Shown here: positions 1 through 6,920 of the stretch, piece after piece
Numbering within the stretch: position 1 is the stretch's first letter
How the letters are laid out: every line of letters begins with the position of its first letter
Assembly (NCBI GenBank): GCA_016794625.1
Contig: JAEUGY010000088.1
Location: forward strand, 52,823-116,822
DNA from: Opitutaceae bacterium
GTDB taxonomy: Bacteria; Verrucomicrobiota; Verrucomicrobiia; Opitutales; Opitutaceae
DNA: 64,000 nt
Direction: 5' to 3'
Program-made: the position numbers and the translations under genes
Notes under the pieces: model-generated
The model's input: only the letters and a program-made list of their open reading frames with translations
What the model was told of the DNA's origin: nothing
Database searches by the model: none

Positions 1-5
1 GGCAG

Positions 6-39
6 GTCCCGTCGCGGCCTCGGCGAGGCCACCTCCAAC
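6..39 (+). repeat. Palindromic intergenic repeat, family B, copy 1
   Basis: A 34-bp sequence starting GTCCCGTCGCGGCCTC and ending GGCCACCTCCAAC. It recurs at 10167-10200 with two mismatches (GG for AA in the middle) and, inverted, at 9975-10008. Its core GCGGCCTC..CGAGGCC is itself palindromic. This is a REP-like element; no function is visible. Confidence 0.7.
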
Positions 40-244
40 CGAGGCGGCATCCCTTTTGTTCGCTTCTCGAAGGGAGACCCCCACGCGGGCCCGTTCTCCA
101 CCCGGTTGCAGGAACCGGGAAAAAAGGCTGGGCTGGCTCGAAAAACGAGGCGTCATCCCCCTCACTAACCCTCAGATCTCAGAAACCCTCAAAAAACCTT
201 GAGGGTATTTCGTCGCCCGGGGGTAGTGTAGGTCAGAGTCCACC
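40..244. other. Upstream intergenic stretch with one hairpin
   Basis: No gene is recognisable between the repeat and the first start codon. The only structure is a perfect 8-bp inverted repeat, ACCCTCAA-aaaacc-TTGAGGGT, at 185-206, followed by ATTTCG. It could be the terminator of a gene lying outside the window or an operator for the downstream genes. It lacks a clear T-tract. Confidence 0.4.
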
Positions 245-553
245 ATGAATCCTTCTCCGCCCAACGATCCGCTCCCGCCCCTGTTGGCGACCTGGCGGGT
301 CGGCCCCAAGGTCAATCCTCACTTCCGCGCGCAGGTCTGGTCCCGGATCGGAAGCCACGCGCGGCAATCCTGGCCCGCCTATGTCCGTTCCCACCTGGCG
401 CCGTGGTCCTTCGCCGCAGCCCTGGTGATTGTCTCCGCGGGCTGGCTCGGCCATGTCGCCGGCGAGGCGAGGATCAGCGCCCGGCGCGAGGCCATGGTCG
501 TGAGTTATCTGGTCGATCTCGATCCCCGCGTGCAGGCCAAACTGCGGCCGTAG
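245..553 (+). CDS. Small single-pass membrane protein of an ECF/metal-resistance module
   Basis: A 102-residue protein with one hydrophobic segment (about residues 50-70, WSFAAALVIVSAGWLGHVAG) between a proline-rich cytoplasmic N-terminus and a short charged C-terminus with the phrase YLVDLDPRVQ. It is followed 14 bp later by a Spy/CnrX-like periplasmic protein and then by an ECF sigma factor. That context suggests a membrane partner, possibly an anti-sigma-like or sensor component of an envelope or metal stress module. No named family was recognised, so the role is inferred from neighbours only. Confidence 0.65.
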   Translation: MNPSPPNDPLPPLLATWRVGPKVNPHFRAQVWSRIGSHARQSWPAYVRSHLAPWSFAAALVIVSAGWLGHVAGEARISARREAMVVSYLVDLDPRVQAKLRP

Positions 554-567
554 TCTGCCCTCCGCGC

Positions 568-1047
568 ATGAAGCACCTGGTCATCACCCTCACCGTGCTC
601 TCCCTGGTGGCCGCCGCCGTGGGATTCACCGCGTTCCACACCGCGGGTGACGCCGACGTCAAGGCCGCGTTGGAGCAACGCGACGCCATGGCCTGGTTGC
701 GCACCGAGTTCTCCCTGACCGACCCGCAATACCAGCGGATCAAGACTCTGCACGACTCGTATTCGCTCGAATGCGCCGACCACTGCCGCGCGATTCAGGA
801 GGCCGAGCAAACCCGGGATGCGCTCAAGGCCGCGGGCGCCGATCCCGCCCGTTTGGCCGAGGCCAACCGCACCCTTCAGCACCTGGAGCTGGTCTGCGAA
901 ACCGCCATCGCCGCCCACGTCCGTCGCTGCGCCGCCGAGATGTCACCCGCCGCCGCCGAACGCTACCTCGCTCTGGTCCTGCCCAAAATAGCGGACTTCG
1001 ACCACCGCGCGCCCCCGGACGTCGGCATCAATCCCCACCGTCATTGA
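568..1047 (+). CDS. Periplasmic heavy-metal resistance/Spy-like protein
   Basis: A 159-residue protein with an N-terminal signal or anchor (MKHLVITLTVLSLVAAAVGF) and a helical body. The body has the phrase WLRTEFSLTDPQYQRIKTLH, typical of the CnrX/Spy-type 'Metal_resist' family, followed by SLECADHCRAI, ELVCETAIAAHVRRCAAEM and a His-rich end (NPHRH). Cys and His residues spaced on helices could bind metal. The ATG at 568 is chosen because it directly precedes the hydrophobic segment; the longer in-frame extension overlaps the upstream gene. It is probably co-transcribed with the membrane protein before it and may feed a signal to the ECF sigma factor after it (inference). Confidence 0.75.
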   Translation: MKHLVITLTVLSLVAAAVGFTAFHTAGDADVKAALEQRDAMAWLRTEFSLTDPQYQRIKTLHDSYSLECADHCRAIQEAEQTRDALKAAGADPARLAEANRTLQHLELVCETAIAAHVRRCAAEMSPAAAERYLALVLPKIADFDHRAPPDVGINPHRH

Positions 1048-1078
1048 AGCCGGCCCCCGCCGCGACTTTCTCCGCTCC

Positions 1079-1102
1079 CGGGCTGTCCCTCGCGGGCCCG
1101 CC
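1079..1102 (+). repeat. REP-like repeat, family A (partial copy)
   Basis: GGGCTGTCCCTCGCGGGCCC resembles the family A consensus GGGCTGsCCyTyGCGGsC also seen at 1143, 1190, 9872 and 10249. It lies just after the Spy-like gene. Confidence 0.5.
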
Positions 1103-1142
1103 TTCGGTTCTCCGCGCCCAAGACCGGGCCGGGGCTCCTCCT

Positions 1143-1218
1143 GTAGGGCTGCCCCTTGCGGGCATGCCTGGCTTGGTTCGCGGACAGTCCCAGGCATGCC
1201 CGCAAGGGGCAGCCCTAC
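1143..1218. repeat. Perfect 29-bp inverted repeat (family A) with 18-nt loop
   Basis: The arm at 1143-1171 begins GTAGGGCTGCCCCTTGCGGG. The arm at 1190-1218 is its exact reverse complement, separated by 18 nt, so the transcript would form a very stable hairpin. It sits between the Spy-like gene and the sigma-factor gene and ends 7 bp before the sigma start codon. It may act as a terminator or attenuator between the two genes, or simply be a mobile palindrome. Confidence 0.85.
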
Positions 1219-1225
1219 CTCCGGC

Positions 1226-1810
1226 ATGAGCGCACCGCCAAACCCCGCGCTCCCGTCCGAGCCCGATGACGCCGCGTTGATGCGTCGTATCCAGGCCTCG
1301 GATGAAACGGCTTTTGCCCTGCTCATGCATCGCTGGGAAAAACCGGTCAAGGCCGTGATCGCCCGGATCGTGCTCAACACCAGCGAAGCCGAGGACCTGG
1401 CCCAGGAAACCTTTGTGCGCCTGTGGCAGCACCGCGACCGTTTCAATCTCTCCCAGGCGGTGAAGCCGTGGATCCTCGGCATCGCCGTCAACCTGGCCCG
1501 CAATCGCCTGCGGTGGTGGCGACGTCGGCCGAGCATCTCCTTGGACGACTGGACGGAGACTCCGGAGCCCGGACCCGCCGCCGGGGCCCACGGCTTCAAG
1601 CCACTCGAGCAGTCCGAGCAGGCCCGCGCCGTGCGCGACGCCCTGGCAGCGCTGCCGCCGGACTTCCGGGAGGTGATCGTCCTGTTTGAATACGAAGGTC
1701 TTTCCTACGCCGACATCGCCCTCGCCCTCGGCACCACCCCCAAGACCGTCGAAAATCGACTCGCCCGCGCCCGCGAGAAACTGCGTCCCCTGCTTCGGCG
1801 GTGGCTCTAG
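1226..1810 (+). CDS. ECF-type RNA polymerase sigma factor
   Basis: A 194-residue protein with sigma-70 region 2 (about residues 25-100, including EAEDLAQETFVRLWQHRDRF and the DNA-melting stretch AVNLARNRLRWWRRR) and region 4 (about 135-188, with LPPDFREVIVLFEYEGLSYADIA and a helix-turn-helix KTVENRLARAREKLR). The ATG at 1226 is preferred: an in-frame start at 1196 would put the N-terminus inside the 29-bp inverted repeat. It follows the small membrane protein and the Spy-like protein, so it probably directs a metal or envelope stress response. No zinc-binding anti-sigma factor is adjacent. Confidence 0.9.
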   Translation: MSAPPNPALPSEPDDAALMRRIQASDETAFALLMHRWEKPVKAVIARIVLNTSEAEDLAQETFVRLWQHRDRFNLSQAVKPWILGIAVNLARNRLRWWRRRPSISLDDWTETPEPGPAAGAHGFKPLEQSEQARAVRDALAALPPDFREVIVLFEYEGLSYADIALALGTTPKTVENRLARAREKLRPLLRRWL

Positions 1811-1891
1811 ATCCACCGGCTCCTCCGCCCTCCGGCGGGCCTGGCGCTGGCGCCGCTCCCGCGTGGTCCCGCATCGACCACACCGGCGCGC

Positions 1892-3262
1892 TCACGCGCC
1901 CGCGATCTGGAAGGGATAAATCGACCCGAGCCCGAGCAGGCGGGTGAGGTCATCGAGGGCGGCACGCGTCTCGGTCAGCAACTGCGGATCGGCCAGGTCG
2001 GCGGGGACGAGGTGGTCACGGTAGGATCGCTTCACCCAGTCGGTCAGCGCGGTGTAGGTGGCGTCAGTCAGCAACACCGACGGCGGCAGGGCGGCGATCT
2101 CAGACGGGGTGAGCACGACGCGCAGGCGGAGGCAGGCCGGACCTCCTCCGTTGTGCATGGACTGCCCGAGGTCGAAGTAATGCACCTCGCGCAGCGGGGG
2201 ACAGCCTCCGGTCAGGAGGTGTTCGATGTACGCGCGCACGCTCGGCGTCTCCGCGCAGTGCTGGGGAGCAACCAGCACCATGTGGCCGGGGGCAACCGTG
2301 ACGAGCTGCGAGTTGAACAGGTAGGAGCCGACGGCATCGGCCAGCGAAACGCGGTCCTGCGGCACCTCCACGCAAAGCAGGTCCGCACCCTGGTGGAGCG
2401 CGGCGTAGTGGCGGCGCAACTCATCGATCACCTCGGAGGAACGGACGAAGGCGCACTCGTGGTGAAGCAACACATGCTCGTTGCCCACCGCGATGACGTC
2501 GTTGTGGAAGACCCCGGCGTCGATCGCCTCCGGGTGCTGCTGCGCGAACACCTGCTGCGCCGGATCAAGGCGATGGCCGCGCGCGACCGCCTCCGACGCT
2601 TCGCGCGCCTGCCGGGAGGGAAAACGCCGGACCCGGGCCGGCGCCACGCCCGCGGCGAAGGCCTCGTGTCCATAAACGAAGAAATGCAGCCCGGGACCGG
2701 CGTGGCCGGGCGCGAAGCGCGTGTGGTTGGCCGCCCCTTCGTCCCCCATCGCCTGCCCGCCGGGGATAGGGTCATGCACGACAAAGCGTGCCTCGTCCCG
2801 AAAGAGTGCGCGGAGGGTGCGGGTGGTCTGCGGGGGTTCGATCGAGCGGTGGAACTTGGCGGTCAGATTGGCCGGGGTGAGGTGCACGCGGCCGTCGGCG
2901 GTGTCCGCGGACGGAGCGACCGTGGCGGCATTGGCCACCCACATGCTCGAAGCCGATCCACACGCGGCGAGCAAACCCGGGGCCTGCCGGGCGGCCGTCT
3001 CCAGAACCGACGCGTCATCGCGTCCCCCGAATCCGAGCCGGCGCAACACGTCGATCGCCGGCCGTTCATGGGGCGGCAGCACGGCTTGCGCCACGCCGAG
3101 GTCGGCGAGGGCCTTCATCTTCGCCAGCCCCTGCAGTGCGGCCGCACGCGGGTTCGACCCGGCTCCGCGGTGCGTCATGGACGCCAGGTTGCCGTGGGAG
3201 AGACCCGAATACGTGTGAGTGGGACCGACCAGACCGTCGAAATTGACTTCGCGTGCGCTCAT
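1892..3262 (-). CDS. astB: N-succinylarginine dihydrolase AstB
   Basis: A 456-residue cytosolic enzyme of the arginine succinyltransferase (AST) pathway: N2-succinylarginine to N2-succinylornithine, releasing 2 NH3 and CO2. It opens with REVNFDGLVGPTHTYSGLS, typical of AstB. The likely catalytic triad of this amidinotransferase-fold family is visible: Glu175 in GDEGAANH, His253 in VFHNDVIAVGN and Cys377 in NGGGPACLRL. Length agrees with the family (about 450). Its ATG overlaps the astD stop by 4 bp (ATGA at 3259-3262), implying translational coupling. It is the last gene of the cyanophycinase-astA-astD-astB series and converges on the sigma-factor gene. Confidence 0.95.
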   Translation of the reverse strand: MSAREVNFDGLVGPTHTYSGLSHGNLASMTHRGAGSNPRAAALQGLAKMKALADLGVAQAVLPPHERPAIDVLRRLGFGGRDDASVLETAARQAPGLLAACGSASSMWVANAATVAPSADTADGRVHLTPANLTAKFHRSIEPPQTTRTLRALFRDEARFVVHDPIPGGQAMGDEGAANHTRFAPGHAGPGLHFFVYGHEAFAAGVAPARVRRFPSRQAREASEAVARGHRLDPAQQVFAQQHPEAIDAGVFHNDVIAVGNEHVLLHHECAFVRSSEVIDELRRHYAALHQGADLLCVEVPQDRVSLADAVGSYLFNSQLVTVAPGHMVLVAPQHCAETPSVRAYIEHLLTGGCPPLREVHYFDLGQSMHNGGGPACLRLRVVLTPSEIAALPPSVLLTDATYTALTDWVKRSYRDHLVPADLADPQLLTETRAALDDLTRLLGLGSIYPFQIAGA

Positions 3263-4707
3263 GGTTGCAGCCCCGGGGGCCAGGCGGCGGGTCGCTTGAG
3301 TTCGGCCACCTCGATGCTTGCCACCGGATAGGCGCAGTAATCGGCGGCGAAGAAACCGCTCGGTCGGTGGTTGCCGCTGCGCCCCACCCCGCCAAAGGGC
3401 GCGGCGCCGCTGGCGCCGGTCAGCGGCTGGTTCCAGTTGACGATGCCGGCCCGGACCTCATCGCGGAACCGGGCATAGAGCGCCGGATCGTCGGCGATGA
3501 GTCCGGCGGCGAGTCCATAGCGGGTCGCATTCGCCTCGGCCAGGGCGGCCGGAAAGTCAGCGACCCGGATCACCTGCAACAGAGGACCAAAGACTTCCTC
3601 GTCGCGCCGCTCCCGCACGGCGGTGACATCGATCAGTCCCGGCGAGACCAGACCGGTCCCCGGCCGAAGCGAACGCAGGGCCACCAGCGCGGTGGCGCCA
3701 CGGGCAATCCAATCCTCCTGTGCGGCCAGCACCTGTGCGGCCACGGCGGCGGAAATCACGGGTCCCATGAACGGCTCCGGCTGCTGCGTGAACGGCCCCA
3801 CTCGGAGGGTTCCCAGGAGACGCACGAGCTCCGCCAGGAACGCATCACCGGCGGCTCCGACGGGCACGATCAAGCGGCGGGCGCAGGTGCAGCGCTGCCC
3901 GGCGGTGAGGTACGCGGATTGAACGACGAGCACGGCGGCGGCGGTCAGGTCGCGCGGCGGCCAGACGACCAGCGGGTTGTTGCCACCCAATTCGAGCGCG
4001 AGGATTTTTTCCGGGGTGCGGGCAAAGGTCTCCGCGAGCTGGAGCCCGGCGCGCGCCGAGCCGGTGAAGAAGAGTCCGTTGATGCCGGGATCCTCCGCCA
4101 AGGCCGCGCCGGTATCACGCCCCCCGGGCACGACTTCGAGCACCCCGGCGGGCAAACCGGCCTCCCGCCAGGCGGCGGCGTAGTGCTCGGCCACCGAGGG
4201 CGCGTACTCGCTGGGTTTGAAGACGACCGTGTTGCCGGCCAGCAGGGCCGGGACAATGTGGCCGTTGGGCAGGTGGCCCGGAAAGTTGAACGGCCCGAGG
4301 ACCGCCACCACGCCGTGCGGACGGAACCGGGTGACAGCGGGCCCGCCGGTGAATTCCGCGGTGCGCCGGGCATGGGCCGTGATGGCCAGCTCAATCTTGC
4401 CGATCATGGAGGCCACCTCACTCAATGCCTCCCACGTGGGTTTTCCGACCTCACACGAAATGGCCCCGGCCACCTGCAGACGGCGCGTCTCCAGCACCTT
4501 GGCAAACGTCCGCAACAAGGATTCGCGCGCCGCGAGGTCGGTGCGCGACCAGCTCCGCGCCGCCGCGGTGGCGCGGCCCACCGCCTCCGATACCTCGCCG
4601 CGCGAGGCAGCGCGGCCGGTCCAGACGATTTCTCCGGTGGCGGGATTGTAGGAAGAGAACAGTGACACGAGAAAGGAGGGATCGAGGGCCGGGGAGGCGG
4701 ACCGCAC
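3259..4707 (-). CDS. astD: N-succinylglutamate 5-semialdehyde dehydrogenase AstD
   Basis: A 482-residue NAD(P)-dependent aldehyde dehydrogenase that oxidises succinylglutamate semialdehyde to succinylglutamate in the AST pathway. Aldehyde dehydrogenase landmarks are present: PFNFPGHLPNGH (139-150), FTGSARAG (214-221), catalytic Glu239 in LALELGGNNP and nucleophile Cys273 in AGQRCTCARR. The assignment to AstD rather than a generic dehydrogenase rests on its place between astA and astB and on the FNFPGHL-NGH signature. The start is GTG at 4707, 11 bp after the astA stop; no ATG occurs near the N-terminus. Confidence 0.93.
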   Translation of the reverse strand: MRSASPALDPSFLVSLFSSYNPATGEIVWTGRAASRGEVSEAVGRATAAARSWSRTDLAARESLLRTFAKVLETRRLQVAGAISCEVGKPTWEALSEVASMIGKIELAITAHARRTAEFTGGPAVTRFRPHGVVAVLGPFNFPGHLPNGHIVPALLAGNTVVFKPSEYAPSVAEHYAAAWREAGLPAGVLEVVPGGRDTGAALAEDPGINGLFFTGSARAGLQLAETFARTPEKILALELGGNNPLVVWPPRDLTAAAVLVVQSAYLTAGQRCTCARRLIVPVGAAGDAFLAELVRLLGTLRVGPFTQQPEPFMGPVISAAVAAQVLAAQEDWIARGATALVALRSLRPGTGLVSPGLIDVTAVRERRDEEVFGPLLQVIRVADFPAALAEANATRYGLAAGLIADDPALYARFRDEVRAGIVNWNQPLTGASGAAPFGGVGRSGNHRPSGFFAADYCAYPVASIEVAELKRPAAWPPGLQP

Positions 4708-4718
4708 CGGCCGGGCAA

Positions 4719-5738
4719 CTAACGCAAGGGGGCGTGGGTGATGCGGTCACCCGGCCCGAGACCGAGGGCCGCGGCGGAAGCGGCATCGATCGAGAGGGTC
4801 CCGTCGGCCCCCTCGACCCCGGACCCTAGGCAGGCACAAAAGTCAGGTGAGGTCCGGGCGAACAACCGCGGCAGACCGGACCCAGCGGGAAGGTCGATCG
4901 CCTGCACGCGACCCGTGCGCATCGTCCGCACGGTGCGGATCTCCCGGGTGGCGGCGCGCAGCAGCGGGCCCGCATCGAAGATATCGACCTCGTTGGTGCG
5001 GGCAAATCCCTCGGCTAGCAGCAGACGGAGGGCCGGCTCCGTGTTCGTATGCACCTGGCCGATGACCTCCTGGGCGGCGGCGGGCAGGAGGGGCACATAC
5101 AACGGGTGATCCGGCATCAGATCGGCAATGAAACCTTTGTCACCCAGCCCGCTGAGAAAATCGGCGGCGTAGAAATCAAAGGCAAAAAAATGCCGGCCAA
5201 CCGCTTCCCAAAACGGTGAGTGACCCTGCTCGTCGAGCCGGCCGCGGAGCTCGGCGACGACGGTCTCATCGAAACGGTGAGGGAAAGCCCCAATGAAGAG
5301 AAAGCGGGCCAGCGACAGGAGCCGTCCGGCGCCTGCACGGCGACGATCGGGGCGGAGGAAGAGCGAGCAAATCTCCGTCGGGCCTCGGTGCAGTTCTTTC
5401 AAGTGCAGCACCGCGATCTGCTTGTCGACCTTCAGCGGCGCGTGTTCGAAGCGCTCCGTGCAGATCTCGTAACTGTAGAAGGGCTCGTAACCACCCACGC
5501 GGGCGGCGAGACCGCTCGTCCCGATCAACTCGCCCGTGGCCGTGTCCTCCAGCACAAACAGGTAGTATTCGCCGCCCGGCTTTTTCACGCGGGTGGAAAA
5601 GGCCCGCAACGAGTCGGCGATGCGGTCCTGCAAAAACTCCTCATTCGCCGGCAGCGTGGTCATGCCACCCGCAATGGAGCCGGCCAGCGCGACTAGGCCG
5701 GGGAGATCCGACTCACGGATGGGGCGAAAGAGGAGCAT
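4719..5738 (-). CDS. astA: Arginine N-succinyltransferase AstA
   Basis: A 339-residue GNAT-fold enzyme that transfers succinyl from succinyl-CoA to the alpha-amino group of arginine, the committed step of the AST pathway. The N-terminus MLLFRPIRESDLPGLVALA, the phrase ANEEFLQDRI, the block YYLFVLEDTATGELIGTSGL and LFLRPDRRRAGAGRLLSLARF (acyl-CoA binding loop) are characteristic. Length matches the family (about 340). The ATG at 5738 opens directly on the GNAT fold. It lies 54 bp downstream of the cyanophycinase gene on the same strand, which puts arginine release and arginine catabolism in one probable operon. Confidence 0.94.
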   Translation of the reverse strand: MLLFRPIRESDLPGLVALAGSIAGGMTTLPANEEFLQDRIADSLRAFSTRVKKPGGEYYLFVLEDTATGELIGTSGLAARVGGYEPFYSYEICTERFEHAPLKVDKQIAVLHLKELHRGPTEICSLFLRPDRRRAGAGRLLSLARFLFIGAFPHRFDETVVAELRGRLDEQGHSPFWEAVGRHFFAFDFYAADFLSGLGDKGFIADLMPDHPLYVPLLPAAAQEVIGQVHTNTEPALRLLLAEGFARTNEVDIFDAGPLLRAATREIRTVRTMRTGRVQAIDLPAGSGLPRLFARTSPDFCACLGSGVEGADGTLSIDAASAAALGLGPGDRITHAPLR

Positions 5739-5792
5739 CCGGGGAGGAGGTGGCGGGAGGCGTCACGATCGGCGCATCCGGGTGGAGACGCG

Positions 5793-6776
5793 TTAGGGCT
5801 TTTGGACGAGGCGGCCCTGGACCACCGAGACGGTCGTGAGCGCCGCCGGCTGGCGGATCGAGAGTGTCTTCAGGTTGCAGCGACTGTCGGGGTCAAGGGC
5901 GATGACCCGGATGTCGCGAAAGGTCAGCGGCTGGCCGGCGACGAGGACTTCCGGCGGGGTCGAGGGCAGGAGCAACCACGCGCGACCGGCTGGATCGGTG
6001 GTGAACACCCGGCCCTCGCCGTCGGCTTCGACGCAAAGCGCGGTCTTTTCATCGATGCCCAGGCCCACCAGGCGAGGCTGCGCGGGATCCATCAACCGGG
6101 CCAGAAAGACCAGCGAGCGACCAAGCCGGGCCCGCGGGGTGAAATGGCTGTCGGTCACGATGCCGCGCATCACCTCGAGGTGCAGGAAATCGCGCTCCAA
6201 CGTGATCTGCCGGTCGAACGGGTCCTGCAGGGCGATGGCGCTGGTCAGATTGCGCGGTTCGAGGGCGCTGTAGACAAACTGGCCCATGACGGCCAGACCA
6301 GCGCTGGTGCCGCCCAGCGGTTTGCCGGCGCGGACATGGGCATCGAGCGCGGCGGCGACCGGCGTGTCCTTCCAATAGTGGATGTAGTTCGACTGATCCC
6401 CTCCCGCGAGGAAGATGCCGTCAGCCCCGGCGATGATCTCCAGGACGCGCGCATCGGTGGAGGCGGCGCGGCGGTGAAAGACGAGGGTCTGCACGGAATC
6501 GACCCCGCCGATCCGGGTGAACAGGTAATCGTTGTATCCGTCTTTGCCGGACGCTCGGAGGATGACGATGTCGCCCCCGCCCGCACAGGAAACGAACCAG
6601 CGGAAGGCATCGTCGTTGTCGCCCCCGCCGCCCGAAAGCAGGAGACCGCCCGTCGTCCGGGCCGGGCGGGCGTCCGCCGCGTTGCCGGTCAGATAGGAGT
6701 CGTAGTCCGCGGCGGCAGCCCCGGCGGCCAGCAGCAGCAGCGGCGCGAGCAGGCGGAGGAGGAACGTCAACGACAT
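5793..6776 (-). CDS. Exported cyanophycinase (peptidase family S51)
   Basis: A 327-residue serine peptidase with a Sec signal peptide (residues 1 to about 23, MSLTFLLRLLAPLLLLAAGA). Cyanophycinases cut multi-L-arginyl-poly-L-aspartate into beta-Asp-Arg dipeptides. Visible S51 landmarks are LLLSGGGGDNDDAF (45-58), FLAGGDQS (122-129), the nucleophile elbow GGTSAG with Ser158, and TDSHFTPRARLGR (208-220), which corresponds to the conserved His/Arg-rich block of this family. The ATG at 6776 starts the signal peptide; the frame stays open far upstream but only as an antisense shadow of the next gene. It heads the astA-astD-astB series and diverges from the oligopeptide-binding protein gene. Other S51 peptidases (peptidase E) are shorter and lack this export signal. 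Confidence 0.88.
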   Translation of the reverse strand: MSLTFLLRLLAPLLLLAAGAAAADYDSYLTGNAADARPARTTGGLLLSGGGGDNDDAFRWFVSCAGGGDIVILRASGKDGYNDYLFTRIGGVDSVQTLVFHRRAASTDARVLEIIAGADGIFLAGGDQSNYIHYWKDTPVAAALDAHVRAGKPLGGTSAGLAVMGQFVYSALEPRNLTSAIALQDPFDRQITLERDFLHLEVMRGIVTDSHFTPRARLGRSLVFLARLMDPAQPRLVGLGIDEKTALCVEADGEGRVFTTDPAGRAWLLLPSTPPEVLVAGQPLTFRDIRVIALDPDSRCNLKTLSIRQPAALTTVSVVQGRLVQKP

Positions 6777-6920
6777 GCCGCCAGTATCGCACAAACGCCG
6801 TCGGGTGACCCAAGGCAAAACCCGCCCGGACGCACCGAATACCACCTTGGATGTATGGTTTTGGAGGTGCACGCGCCGTTCGGACAGGCACCATGCCGTG
6901 ACGTTCCGCTGCTTTCCCTC
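6777..6920. promoter_or_regulatory. Divergent promoter region of the cyanophycinase-ast and peptide-binding-protein genes
   Basis: A 144-bp region between two divergent starts. It must hold both promoters; no convincing -35/-10 pair could be assigned by eye. It contains the 18-bp imperfect palindrome at 6839-6856. Confidence 0.6.
6839..6856. promoter_or_regulatory. Predicted operator ATACCACCTTGGATGTAT
   Basis: An 18-bp imperfect palindrome (ATAC..CC..GG..GTAT). Its first 13 bases, ATACCACCTTGGA, match 12 of 13 with ATACCACCTAGGA at 14445-14457, in front of the TonB receptor/isoaspartyl peptidase operon. Occurrence in both divergent promoter regions of the putative cyanophycin regulon suggests a shared regulator, plausibly the LuxR-type protein encoded between them (inference). 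Confidence 0.5.

Noticed and set aside
5802..6920. N-terminal extension of the peptide-binding protein to more than 900 residues
   Set aside because: The extra part is antisense to the cyanophycinase gene. The lipoprotein signal and lipobox at 6921 mark the true N-terminus.
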